Part shown: positions 54,993 to 63,854 of the stretch, one piece after another
Layout of the letters: each line of letters starts with the position of its first letter
Position numbering within the stretch: the stretch's first letter is position 1
Assembly (NCBI RefSeq): GCF_018638295.1
Contig: NZ_JABTTS010000023.1
Coordinates: 4,849-68,848, forward strand
DNA: 64,000 nucleotides
Reading direction: 5' to 3'
Origin: Streptomyces sp. CHD11
Lineage (GTDB): Bacteria > Actinomycetota > Actinomycetes > Streptomycetales > Streptomycetaceae
Position numbers and translations under genes: made by a program
The notes under the pieces: generated by a model
Told to the model about the DNA's origin: nothing
The model's input: the letters and a program-made list of their open reading frames with translations, nothing else
Databases searched by the model: none

Positions 54993-56525
54993 TCAGCGGC
55001 CTACGGCGCAGGCGTCCCCGTCGAGCATGAACCGCGCCGGAGGCGTGACGTCGCCGGTGTGTTCGGTGAGGTAGCCGAGGGTGACGCTCGCGCCGGGGGC
55101 GATCGTGGCGTTGTGCGGGGCGTTGACCGCCGTGATCACGTTGCTGCCCTGGGTCAGGGTCGTGTTCCAGTCGGAGACGACCGTCTGGCCGAGGGCGAGC
55201 GGGAACTCCAGCGTCCAGCCGTTCACCGGTGTGTCACCGGTGTTGGTGACGGTGAGGTCGACCGTCGCCCCGGTGCCCCAGGACGTCACCGTGCGGTCCA
55301 CCCGGCAGGTCGGTTCCTCCTGGGCGAAGGACACCTTGTACAGGCCGCCGGGGAGATCGTTGACCACGTAGAACTCGCCGTCGGCGGTCGTGCCGATCGA
55401 CGTCACCTGGGTCGGCATCTCCCCGATCTCCGCTTCCTCGTAGCCGCCGCTGCCGTCGGGGCGCAGTGCCCACACCGTGGACGAGCAGTAGTCGGTGGCG
55501 ATGTACGTGCCGCCGGCCAGGCCGGCGTGGTCCCGGCCCCGGTAGACGTGGCCGCCGATGACCGAACAGCCGCCGGTGTAGGGGGAGTACGTGAAGACCG
55601 GCTCGGTGTACTCCTCACCGGGCACGCAGTCGCCGTCCGTGAACTTCTCCAGGCCCTCGTAGCAGGACCAGCCGAGGTTCAGCCCGCCCCGGCCGGGGGC
55701 GAGATGGTCGATCTCCTCCCAGCGGCCCTGGCCCACGTCGCCGATCCACATCGAGCCGTCGGCGGTGTCGAAGGAGAAGCGCCACGGATTGCGCAGGCCG
55801 TACAGCCAGATCTCCTCGCGGGCGCCCGGCGTGCCCACGAACGGGTTGTCGGCGGGGACGCAGTACGGAAGCGGGTCGCAGGCGCGGCTCACGTCGATGC
55901 GCATGATCTTGCCTAGGAGGGTGTCCAGCCGCTGCCCGGCGTGGAAGGGGTCGCCGGAGCCGCCGCCGTCGCCGATGCTCCAGTACAGGTTGCCGTCGGG
56001 ACCGAACGCGAGCTGGCCGCCGTTGTGATTGCTGAACTCGGCGTGTTCCTGGGAGAGAAGGGGTTCCAGGCGGGAGTCGTCGAGGCGGTAGCGGGCGACG
56101 GTGACCGCGCCGTCGGGCAGTGCGGTGTAGGCCAGGTAGAGGTGGTGGGTGTCGGCGAAGTCGGGTGGGAGGGCGATACCGAGCAGGCCGCGCTCGTTGC
56201 CTGATTCGTCCACGGCTGACGTGATGTCGAGGAGGGGTGCGGCCGCCAGGCCGGTGTCCGGGTGGTAGACGCGTACCGTGCCGGACTTCTCCGTGATGAA
56301 CAGGCGGTCCGTGCCGTCGTCGGGGGCGGCCAGGGCGGTCGGGCGCCGCAGGCCGGAGGCGACCTGGGTGGTGGTGGCGCGGAGGGAGGGCAGAGGGACC
56401 GAGGGCGCGGCCTTCGTCGTCTCCTTCGGGGGCGGTGCGGGGTCCGCCGCGGCCGAGGGCAACGGGGTGAGCACGCTCAGCAGGAGGGCCAGCAGAACGG
56501 GCCCGGTCCAGCGGGGTCGTGGCAT
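54993..56525 (-). CDS. secreted PQQ-type sugar dehydrogenase with CBM2
   Basis: 510 aa. Signal peptide (LLALLLSVLTPLPSAAA), then a six-bladed glucose/sorbosone-dehydrogenase-type propeller (residues about 55-390: NERGLLGIALPPDF, FGPDGNLYWSIGDGGG, GLRNPWRFSFD). A C-terminal CBM2-like cellulose-binding domain (about 405-505, with SWGTGATVDLTVTNTG and NGWTLEFPL) follows. It resembles AA12-type oxidoreductases that can feed electrons to cellulose-cleaving LPMOs. A CebR-like box lies upstream. ATG 56525. Confidence 0.87.
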   Translation of the reverse strand: MPRPRWTGPVLLALLLSVLTPLPSAAADPAPPPKETTKAAPSVPLPSLRATTTQVASGLRRPTALAAPDDGTDRLFITEKSGTVRVYHPDTGLAAAPLLDITSAVDESGNERGLLGIALPPDFADTHHLYLAYTALPDGAVTVARYRLDDSRLEPLLSQEHAEFSNHNGGQLAFGPDGNLYWSIGDGGGSGDPFHAGQRLDTLLGKIMRIDVSRACDPLPYCVPADNPFVGTPGAREEIWLYGLRNPWRFSFDTADGSMWIGDVGQGRWEEIDHLAPGRGGLNLGWSCYEGLEKFTDGDCVPGEEYTEPVFTYSPYTGGCSVIGGHVYRGRDHAGLAGGTYIATDYCSSTVWALRPDGSGGYEEAEIGEMPTQVTSIGTTADGEFYVVNDLPGGLYKVSFAQEEPTCRVDRTVTSWGTGATVDLTVTNTGDTPVNGWTLEFPLALGQTVVSDWNTTLTQGSNVITAVNAPHNATIAPGASVTLGYLTEHTGDVTPPARFMLDGDACAVGR

Positions 56526-56631
56526 GTCGGCTCCAGAAACGAGGGGGGACGCTGACACAGCGGTGGTGCCTCTGGTGCTTCTTCGGGTGGCGGGCGCGAC
56601 CGGTCTTTCCCACCGCGGTTCCACGGCGGCG

Positions 56632-56645
56632 TGGGAGCGCTCCCG
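56632..56645 (-). promoter_or_regulatory. CebR-like operator
   Basis: TGGGAGCGCTCCCG differs in one base from the CebR site TGGGAGCGCTCCCA known for cellobiose/cellulose genes in Streptomyces. It lies 107 nt upstream of the CBM2 sugar dehydrogenase start, in the 312-nt divergent region, and so suggests cellulose-dependent control. Confidence 0.65.
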
Positions 56646-56780
56646 CGACCTCCCAGGCTGCGCGTCGCCGCACAGGGCAGCAATGATTGAACGCGCCACT
56701 TTCGCCCCCCATGGCGCAAACGCTGCGGCCACTCGGCGCCGTTCCTCCGAGGTCGGCCGAAATAAAGTCACTGGCAAGCT

Positions 56781-56798
56781 ACTTAGTGTCAACCTAGT
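56781..56798. promoter_or_regulatory. possible MarR operator
   Basis: ACTTAGTGTCAACCTAGT is an imperfect, AT-richer palindrome 40 nt before the MarR gene start. Such sites are typical for MarR autoregulation. No experimental motif was recognised. Confidence 0.3.
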
Positions 56799-56837
56799 TT
56801 CTTGCGGATGACCGGGCTCCGGCGGATACTCCTGGCC

Positions 56838-57356
56838 ATGAGCACACCCGCCGAGCAGCGCCGCAAGGATCCCGTCGACGCGATCGTCGAGCAGTGGGCC
56901 CAGGTGCGGCCCGACCTCGACACGGCCGGCATGGAGGTCTTCGGTCGCGTCTACCGGCTCGCGCGCGCCATGGGCGACCGGATGGAGAGGGCGTACGCCA
57001 GGTACGGCGTCTCCCGCGGGGAGTTCGACGTCCTGGCCACGCTGCGCCGGTCCGGGGAGCCCTACACCCTCTCCCCCCGCCAGCTCTCGGGCGCGCTGAT
57101 GCTGACCACCGGCGGGATGACGGGGCGTCTCGACAAGCTGGAGCGCGCGGGTCTGCTGCGCCGCTCCCCCGACCCGCACGACCGGCGGGGACTCCAGGTG
57201 ACCCTCACCGACGAGGGACTGCGGCTGATCGACCAGGCGGTCGGCGCGGGTTTCGCCGAACAGGCGGCGGCGCTGTCCGCACTGGACGGGGAACGGGCGG
57301 CTCAACTGGCCGATCTGCTGCGGGACTTGCTGTTCGCGACGGAGAGGCAGGGTTAG
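56838..57356 (+). CDS. MarR-family regulator
   Basis: 172 aa. Winged helix with LSPRQLSGALMLTTGGMTGR (recognition helix region) and RSPDPHDRRGLQVTLT (wing). ATG 56838 (MSTPAEQ) is preferred over the open frame to 56802. It diverges from the CBM2 dehydrogenase, which could be its target, but the CebR box is a better candidate there. Ligand unknown. Confidence 0.87.
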   Translation: MSTPAEQRRKDPVDAIVEQWAQVRPDLDTAGMEVFGRVYRLARAMGDRMERAYARYGVSRGEFDVLATLRRSGEPYTLSPRQLSGALMLTTGGMTGRLDKLERAGLLRRSPDPHDRRGLQVTLTDEGLRLIDQAVGAGFAEQAAALSALDGERAAQLADLLRDLLFATERQG

Positions 57357-57386
57357 GGGTCCGGCGCTCCGGGAGCCGACAGCACG

Positions 57387-57427
57387 GAGGGCGCCGGCTC
57401 CGCGTGTGCGGCGGTGCCGGCGCCCTC
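57387..57427. terminator. terminator between MarR gene and membrane protein
   Basis: GAGGGCGCCGGC and GCCGGCGCCCTC arms with a 17-nt loop between the two convergent genes. Confidence 0.6.
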
Positions 57428-57471
57428 GGGAGAGTGCGCGGGGGCCGCCCGGGTGGGCGGCCTGCTCCGGG

Positions 57472-57753
57472 TCAGGCCTTGGCTTCCGCCTTGGCCTTGG
57501 TGCTGATGTTGGAGCTGGTGACGTCCTTCTTCTTGTGCGACTTGTCGCCCACCATCACCAGCCCGGCGATGATCGCGAACAGTGCGACCGGGGCCAGGAC
57601 GTAGAGACCCAGCGTCTCGACCACGCTCAGGCCCGTGCCGGGGTCGTCGCCGTCGTCGCGGGTGAGCGCGAGCGCGGGGGACGTCATGAGCAGCATCATC
57701 AGCGTCGTACCGGCTGCCAGGGCGCCGGCGCGCAGGGCGTTCTTCTTGTCCAC
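57472..57753 (-). CDS. small two-helix membrane protein
   Basis: 93 aa from GTG 57753 (VDKKNALRAG). A signal-like first helix (LAAGTTLMMLLMTSPALA), a D-rich external loop (LTRDDGDDPGTG), a second helix (LYVLAPVALFAIIAGLVMVG) and a Lys/Ala-rich cytoplasmic tail. The layout resembles a conserved Streptomyces hypothetical. A TTG three codons upstream (57762) is possible. Function unknown. Confidence 0.75.
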   Translation of the reverse strand: MDKKNALRAGALAAGTTLMMLLMTSPALALTRDDGDDPGTGLSVVETLGLYVLAPVALFAIIAGLVMVGDKSHKKKDVTSSNISTKAKAEAKA

Positions 57754-58234
57754 GGTCCCCAAAGTATCGAACGCGGATCAGCTGCGCGCGCCCGGGGTGT
57801 CCTAAAGGGGCGCGGCGGGGCCGGCGGGGTCCCGAAGGGAGCGGGCGGTGTCGTGTTCGGCCCGGGATACGGGAGGGCAGCGCAGGCGGGTGCGAGCCGG
57901 GGGGAATCGCGCGGCCCGGCGCAGGCGGGGTAGCTCCGATGCCTTCGAAGCACTGGGGGAGGCACGACTGCCCGCAGGGGGGCGGGGGTCCGGTGGGTGG
58001 CGTGGTCGGCCCTTGCGGAGCCCCGGGACGCGGTAGGCCGCGCGGGAGTCCCACGGGGACGCGGTACGCCGCGCGGGAGTCCCACGGAGACCCGGCGACG
58101 GAGACGCGGGGGTCCCACGGAGACCCGGCGACGGAGACGCGGGGGTCCCACGGAGACCCGGCGACGGAAACGCGGGGACGGGATCCGCGAAGGGGGTGGC
58201 GGTGGCGGGTGCCGGGCGGGGCTCGTCGGGGGGT
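57754..58234. repeat. gap with a 33-nt tandem repeat
   Basis: The 481-nt gap has no credible gene. Three 33-nt units (58075-58107, 58108-58140, 58141-58173), each running from GGGAGTCCCACGG or GGGGGTCCCACGG to GACGC or AACGC, follow a degenerate 31-nt unit at 58044-58074. The unit length is a multiple of three, but no gene uses it. The repeat is 60 nt downstream of the malQ stop. Confidence 0.7.
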
Positions 58235-60292
58235 CTACTCCCGCAGTACGTCCAGCAGGGCCCGCAGTCTCGGCGACCCCGTCAGTTCCTCCAGCGTCAC
58301 CGGGCGCCCGGCCGCGTCGGCGATCGGCAGCCGCCAGTTGGGGTACTGGTCCCAGGTGCCCGGCAGGTTCTGGGGGCGGCGGTCGCCGACTCCGTCCGGC
58401 AGCCACACGCCGATCATCCGTGCCGGGGTCCGCAGCAGGTACCGGTGCACGGCCCGGATCTCCGCCTCCTCCCCGGAAGCGGCGTCCAGCAGCCCGAGCC
58501 GCGCCAGCAGCTCCCGCCACTCGCGGACGTCCGCCGCCGCCTCCGCCCGCTCTTCCTCCAGCGGCCGGGTGAGCAGCCCCAGGCTGTCCCGGAGCTCCAC
58601 GTGCTCACCGCTCAGGCGGGCCGCCGTGGGCGGAAGGTCGTGGGTGGTGGCCGTCGCCAGGCAGTCCGCGCGCCAGGCGTCCGGCGGCAGCGGGCGGCGG
58701 TCGCCCTCCCAGTCCCGCTCGAACCAGAGCACCGAGGTGCCGTACACCCCGCGTGCGCGCAGGGCCTCGCGGACGCCCGGCTCGACGGTCCCGAGATCCT
58801 CCCCGATCACCATCGCCCCGGCGCGGGACGCCTCCAGGACGAGCACGGCGAGCATCGCCTCGGCGTCGTAGCGGACGTAGGTGCCCTCCGTGGGCGGGTG
58901 GCCCTCCGGAACCCACCAGAGCCGGAACAGCCCCATCACATGGTCGATGCGCAGCGCCCCCGCGTACCGGAAGAGCGCCCGGAGCAGCGCGCGGAAGGGG
59001 GCGTATCCGGAGTCGGCGAGGCGGTCGGGGCGCCAGGGCGGCAGACCCCAGTCCTGGCCGCGCGCGTTGAAGGCGTCCGGGGGCGCGCCGACGGACATGC
59101 CGGCCGCGAAGTGATCCTGCTGCGCCCAGGCGTCGGCGCCGGCGGGATGGACGCCGACGGCGAGATCGTGGACGATCCCGACCGGCATCCCCGCTTCCCG
59201 CGCCGCGCGCTGGGCGGCGGTGAGCTGGGCGTCGGTGAGCCAGACGAGACGGGAGTGGAAGTCGACGCGGTCCGCCAGCTCCCGGCGGGCGCGGGCGGTC
59301 TCCGGTGACCCCGGGTCGCGCAGCGGCGCGGGCCAGCGGTGCCAGTCGGGGCCGTGGACCTCGGCGAGGGCGTACCAGGTGGCGTGGTCCCGCAGGGCCT
59401 GGCCCTGACCGGCCAGGAAGTCGGCGTAGGCGGCCTCGCGGCCGGGGCCCAGCGGGACCTGGTGCGCCAGTTCCAGCGCCTCCCGCTTGGCCTCCCACAC
59501 GGCGTCCCGGTCGATCAGCGCGCCCTTCCCCAGCACCGCCTCGCGCAGCTCCCCCGCCCGCTCCAGCAGGGCGTCGACGCGGCCCCGGTCCTCCACGTGA
59601 GCGAACTCGGGGACGTCCTCGACGCGCAGGTGGACGGGGTCGGGGAAGCGGCGGGACGAGGGGCGGTAGGGGGAGGGGTCGGTCGGAGGGCCTGGGACGG
59701 CCGCGTGCAGGGGGTTGACCTGGACGAACCCGGCGCCGAGGGTGCGCCCGGCCCAGCCGGCGAGTTCGCCGAGGTCGGCGAGGTCGCCCATGCCCCAGGA
59801 GCGGCGTGAGAGGAGCGAGTAGAGCTGGACCAGCAGGCCGCGGGAGCGGGTGGGCGGCGCGGGCAGCCGGGGCGGAGCGACGATCAGGTGGGCGTGGGCC
59901 GTGCGGCCGTCCGGGGCGGTGGCGGTCACCGCGTGCACACCGGGCGGGAGGTGTTCGGCCGAGGCGCGGGTCTCACCCTGTTCGGTGCGGATGCTCAGCC
60001 GGGTGGCCTCGGGGAGTGCGGCCAGCGCGCCCGGGGTGCCGGTGCCCCAGCCGACCACGGTGGGCGGCAGCAGCCGTTCGCCGAGTGCGTGTTCGCGGGC
60101 GGTGAGGGCGGTGCGGACGGCGTCCGGGGTCGCCGCGTCCACGTCCAGGGCGGCCAGCGCGAGGGTGACGGCGGTGGCCGAGGCCGCGACCGTGCGGTCC
60201 GGGGAGGGCTGGTAGGAGGTGGCGACGCCGTGCAGCGCGGCGAGCCGGGACAGGTCCTCGGAAAGGGGCTCGGCCGGCCGTGGCGCTCCCAC
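58235..60292 (-). CDS. malQ: 4-alpha-glucanotransferase
   Basis: 685 aa, GH77. An N-terminal ~150-residue extension precedes the catalytic barrel. Nucleophile region AGALRIDHVMGLFRLWW, acid/base region VIGEDLGTVEPG, and HDLPPTAARLSGEH. It transfers alpha-1,4-glucans in maltodextrin or glycogen turnover. GTG 60292 has GGAG upstream. It follows the 91-aa gene by one base, so the two are coupled. Confidence 0.94.
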   Translation of the reverse strand: MGAPRPAEPLSEDLSRLAALHGVATSYQPSPDRTVAASATAVTLALAALDVDAATPDAVRTALTAREHALGERLLPPTVVGWGTGTPGALAALPEATRLSIRTEQGETRASAEHLPPGVHAVTATAPDGRTAHAHLIVAPPRLPAPPTRSRGLLVQLYSLLSRRSWGMGDLADLGELAGWAGRTLGAGFVQVNPLHAAVPGPPTDPSPYRPSSRRFPDPVHLRVEDVPEFAHVEDRGRVDALLERAGELREAVLGKGALIDRDAVWEAKREALELAHQVPLGPGREAAYADFLAGQGQALRDHATWYALAEVHGPDWHRWPAPLRDPGSPETARARRELADRVDFHSRLVWLTDAQLTAAQRAAREAGMPVGIVHDLAVGVHPAGADAWAQQDHFAAGMSVGAPPDAFNARGQDWGLPPWRPDRLADSGYAPFRALLRALFRYAGALRIDHVMGLFRLWWVPEGHPPTEGTYVRYDAEAMLAVLVLEASRAGAMVIGEDLGTVEPGVREALRARGVYGTSVLWFERDWEGDRRPLPPDAWRADCLATATTHDLPPTAARLSGEHVELRDSLGLLTRPLEEERAEAAADVREWRELLARLGLLDAASGEEAEIRAVHRYLLRTPARMIGVWLPDGVGDRRPQNLPGTWDQYPNWRLPIADAAGRPVTLEELTGSPRLRALLDVLRE

Positions 60293-60293
60293 G

Positions 60294-60569
60294 CTAGGGC
60301 TCCGGGCGGTACTGGGCCGGGAAGGAGTCGAGTCCGGAGGCGTCGGAGCAGTCCATGTAGGCGTCGGACTCGCTGGTCAGGGGGGTGGCCTCGGCGAGGG
60401 GCGGTTCGCTGGTGAGCGGCTCGGCGTCCGGCAGCGGGGGTTCGCTGGTCAGCGGGAGTTCGACGCAGGGGCCGTCCGCGCCGAAGACACAGAGGTGGAG
60501 GTCGTCGGCGGAGGTCTCCGCCGTGGGTTTGGACAGGGCCGGAGCAGGAACGTATGCCGGTGCGGTCAC
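60294..60569 (-). CDS. small acidic protein with PLTSE repeats
   Basis: 91 aa. GTG 60569 has a perfect GAGGAG site 10 nt upstream, and codon use is strongly Streptomyces-like. The sequence has three PLTSE units (LPLTSEPPL, EPLTSEPPL, TPLTSESDA), three cysteines and an acidic C-terminus. It ends one base before malQ starts, so they form an operon. It has no signal peptide and no recognised family. Confidence 0.75.
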   Translation of the reverse strand: MTAPAYVPAPALSKPTAETSADDLHLCVFGADGPCVELPLTSEPPLPDAEPLTSEPPLAEATPLTSESDAYMDCSDASGLDSFPAQYRPEP

Positions 60570-60864
60570 AGATGGTCTCCTCGTCGAGCACGGTCCGCGG
60601 GTCACGCGGGCGTGCGGGTGCGGGTCGTGCGGGTTATCTCGCAGCCCTACCCAGCGGGCGCGATGCCAGACGCACAAAGTCTTCCAACGTGGTCCTGCTC
60701 ACATTCTCTCCCTGCCCTCTCCTCCCACAGTGGGACAAACGCGCCACTACGTCCACTCTCATTGACACGTTCACCGCAGAAATGGTGGGCTCAGGGCTTC
60801 CCGGTAACGGAATGGAAACGGCGGGCCGGCCGGTGGCCGGCCACCGAGCGCATCAGGAGGGTCC

Positions 60865-63744
60865 GTGGGGCTGCGGCGTGGGAGCAGGGCGAGCGCCAGG
60901 AGGACCGCCCTCGCGTTCGCCGTCCTCGCCGGAACCCTGGGCACCGCGCCGGTGGCCGTGGCGGCGCCGCCCGCGCCCGGGGCGACCGCGCCGCCCGCCG
61001 CCGACCCGGTGGGGGCCGCGGCCCTGTCCGTATGGCCGCGCCCCCATTCCCTGCGTGCGAACGGCGCGGCGGTCGAGGTGACCGAGGAGGTCGCCCTGGC
61101 TGTGGACGGGGCGTCCGACCCGTACGCCGTCGAAGCACTCAGGGGACTGCTGCGGGAGGCCGGGGCGCGCCGGTTCACCGCCCCCGGCGCACCGAAGCCC
61201 CAGGGGGCGCTCGTGGTGCGCGTGAGCAGGGAACGCGCCTCGGACGACCCCCGTCACGCCCTACCGGACGGCGGCTACGCACTGACCACCGGACGGGGCG
61301 CCGTCTCCCTCACCTGGGCGGACGGCGACGGCCTGTTCCACGCCGTGCAGACGCTGCGGCAGCTGCGGCGCCCGGACGGCACCATCGGCGCGGCCGTCGT
61401 ACGCGACTGGCCGGGCACCGCCGTGCGCGGCGTCACCGAGGGCTTCTACGGCACCCCGTGGACGCACCGGCAGCGGCTGGCCCAGCTGGACTTCATGGGC
61501 CGCACCAAGCAGAACCGGTACCTCTACGCCCCAGGCGAGGACCTGCTGCGGCAGGCCCGCTGGCGGGAGCGGTACCCGGCCGGGCAGCGCGCCGAGTTCC
61601 GGGAGCTGGCGGAGCGGGCGCGGCGCAACCACGTCACCCTCGGCTGGGCGGTCGCGCCGGGGCAGGCGATGTGCTTCGCCTCGGAGGAGGACCTGCGGGC
61701 GCTGACCCGCAAGCTGGACGCGATGCGGGCGCTGGGCTTCCGCGCCTTCCAGCTCCAGTTCCAGGACGTCAGTTACAGCGAGTGGCACTGCGAGGCGGAC
61801 GCCGACCGGTTCGGATCCGGGCCCGAGGCGGCCGCCCGCGCCCAGGCGCACGTGGCGAACGCGGTCGCCCGGCACCTGGCCGGCCGGCACCCCGGCTCCG
61901 CCCCGCTGTCGCTGATGCCGACCGAGTACTACGAGGAGGGCTCGACCGCCTACCGGCGGGCTCTCGCGGACGCCCTGGAGCCGGGCGTCGAGGTGGCCTG
62001 GACCGGGGTCGGGGTGGTGCCGCGCACCATCACCGGCAGCCAGCTGGCGGACGCCCGGAAGGTGTTCGGGCATCCACTGGTGACCATGGACAACTACCCG
62101 GTGAACGACTACGCGCCCGGCCGGATCTTCCTCGGCCCCTACCAGGGCCGTGAGCCGGCCGTGGCCGCCGGTTCGGCCGCGCTGCTCGCCAACGCGATGG
62201 AGCAGCCCGAGGCGTCCCGTATCCCGCTGTTCACGGCCGCCGACTTCGCCTGGAACCCGCGCGGCTACCGCCCCCGGGAGTCCTGGCGGGCCGCGATCGC
62301 CGACCTCGCCGGGGGTGACGCGCGGCGCCAGGAAGCACTGGCCGCGCTCGCCGGGAACGCCGCCTCCTCGGTGCTGGGCGGGACGGAGTCGGCGTATCTG
62401 CGTCCGCTGATGGAGGAGTTCTGGCGGAGCCGGCCGACGGCGCGCGGCACCGGGGAGAGCGCGGCGGCCGTCCGGCTGCGCGCGGCCTTCATGACCCTGC
62501 GCGATCTGCCGGGCCGGCTGTCCGGCACGGCGCTGGCCGACGAGGTCGCCCCGTGGACGGACCGTCTTGCCCGTTACGGCGACGCCGGCACGACGGCCCT
62601 GGACATGCTGCGCGCGCAGCAGGCCGGGGACACGGCCGCCGCCTGGACCGCCTTCCGGAAGCTGGGCGAGCAGCGGGACGGGGCGGCGTCCGTGCGGGCG
62701 AAGGCCGGCGAGGGCGTGCTGGAGCCGTTCCTGCGCCGCGCGCAGAAGGCGTACGAGAGCTGGGCGGGCATCGACCACGAGCCGCCCGCCCGCTCCGGTG
62801 GCGAGCGCACCCTCGACCTTCCTCGCGCCCGCGCGATGAACACCGTGACGGTGCTCACCGAGCCGGGGACGGCAGGGGCCGTGGAGGTACGTGCGCCGGG
62901 CGGGGAGTGGCGCCGGCTCGGCGCGCTGTCCGCGCGGGGCGCCACCGAGCTGCGTACCGGCGGCGAACCGGTCGAGGCCGTCCGCGTCACCGGCGCGGAT
63001 CCCTCCCGGGTGCGGCACCTGGTCCCGTGGTTCGCGGACGCGCCGGCCGCTTCCCTGGAGCTGCCCGACGACCGTACGGACGCCGACATCGGCGGCACCC
63101 GGCGGCTGACGGCCACCCTCGGCTCCCTGCGCCCCGGGGAGGTACGCGGCAGGCTGACCGTCGAGGCCCCGGAGGAGCTCGGCGTCCGGGTGCCGGGGAA
63201 GGCACTGACGGTTCCGCGCGGTACGCCGGTGGAGGTACCGGTCGAGGTGACCGTGAAGCCGGGCACGCCGGCCGGGTCCTACCAGGTCCGGCTCGGCTTC
63301 GGCGGCGCGACCCGGGCGCTGACGGTGCACGCCGTCCCCCGCACCGGCGGCCCCGACCTCGCCCGCACCGGCCGGGCAGGCTCCTCCGCCGACGAGACCC
63401 CCGACTTCCCCGCCCCGGCGGCGAACGACGGTGATCCCGGCACCCGTTGGTCCTCCCCCGTCGAGGACGACGCCTGGTGGCAGGTGGAGCTGGAACGCCC
63501 GGTACGGCTGGGCAGGGTCGAACTGCACTGGCAGGACGCGTACCCGTCGGCCTACCGCGTGGAAATCTCGGCGGACGGACGCAACTGGCGCACGGCAGCG
63601 GAGGTACGGGACGGCAAGGGCGGCCGGGAGACCATCCGCATGGACGAGCGGAACGTCCGCCACATCCGCGTCCAGGGCGAGAAGCGGGCGACGCGGTACG
63701 GCTACTCACTGTGGTCGGTGGAGGCGTACGCGGTCGCGGACTGA
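60865..63744 (+). CDS. secreted GH84 beta-N-acetylglucosaminidase with CBM32-like domain
   Basis: 959 aa. Arg-rich signal peptide (residues 1-34), an N-terminal GH20b-like domain (VRVSRERASDDPRHALPDGG), then the GH84 barrel (GVTEGFYGTPWTHRQRLAQL, active-site QD at 300-301, TMDNYPVNDY). A helical part, a beta domain and a C-terminal F5/8-type CBM32 (DPGTRWSSPVEDDAWWQVEL) follow. It should release GlcNAc from extracellular glycans. GTG 60865 with AGGAGG 5 nt upstream. The usual DD catalytic pair is QD here. Confidence 0.9.
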   Translation: MGLRRGSRASARRTALAFAVLAGTLGTAPVAVAAPPAPGATAPPAADPVGAAALSVWPRPHSLRANGAAVEVTEEVALAVDGASDPYAVEALRGLLREAGARRFTAPGAPKPQGALVVRVSRERASDDPRHALPDGGYALTTGRGAVSLTWADGDGLFHAVQTLRQLRRPDGTIGAAVVRDWPGTAVRGVTEGFYGTPWTHRQRLAQLDFMGRTKQNRYLYAPGEDLLRQARWRERYPAGQRAEFRELAERARRNHVTLGWAVAPGQAMCFASEEDLRALTRKLDAMRALGFRAFQLQFQDVSYSEWHCEADADRFGSGPEAAARAQAHVANAVARHLAGRHPGSAPLSLMPTEYYEEGSTAYRRALADALEPGVEVAWTGVGVVPRTITGSQLADARKVFGHPLVTMDNYPVNDYAPGRIFLGPYQGREPAVAAGSAALLANAMEQPEASRIPLFTAADFAWNPRGYRPRESWRAAIADLAGGDARRQEALAALAGNAASSVLGGTESAYLRPLMEEFWRSRPTARGTGESAAAVRLRAAFMTLRDLPGRLSGTALADEVAPWTDRLARYGDAGTTALDMLRAQQAGDTAAAWTAFRKLGEQRDGAASVRAKAGEGVLEPFLRRAQKAYESWAGIDHEPPARSGGERTLDLPRARAMNTVTVLTEPGTAGAVEVRAPGGEWRRLGALSARGATELRTGGEPVEAVRVTGADPSRVRHLVPWFADAPAASLELPDDRTDADIGGTRRLTATLGSLRPGEVRGRLTVEAPEELGVRVPGKALTVPRGTPVEVPVEVTVKPGTPAGSYQVRLGFGGATRALTVHAVPRTGGPDLARTGRAGSSADETPDFPAPAANDGDPGTRWSSPVEDDAWWQVELERPVRLGRVELHWQDAYPSAYRVEISADGRNWRTAAEVRDGKGGRETIRMDERNVRHIRVQGEKRATRYGYSLWSVEAYAVAD

Positions 63745-63854
63745 ACGCCCACCCGTTCTCTCGTCCGGCTGGGCGTGGCCTGCCCCGCCGACGACCGCGG
63801 ACGCACCACCTCCTTGACGCTGACGGAATGCCACATGCGGTCAGCCGCGAGAGC

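Noticed and set aside
58044..58173. 33-nt tandem array as a coding repeat (11-aa units on the minus strand)
   Set aside because: The open frame that contains it overlaps the malQ end, has no start or ribosome site and is Arg/Pro-rich noise.
58044..58173. 33-nt tandem array as a CRISPR
   Set aside because: The units abut directly with no unique spacers, and no cas genes are present.
60294..60569. RiPP gene cluster around the PLTSE peptide
   Set aside because: No ATP-grasp, lanthipeptide synthetase, protease or transporter gene lies nearby. Only malQ and a glycosidase flank it, so it is reported as a repeat-bearing small protein only.
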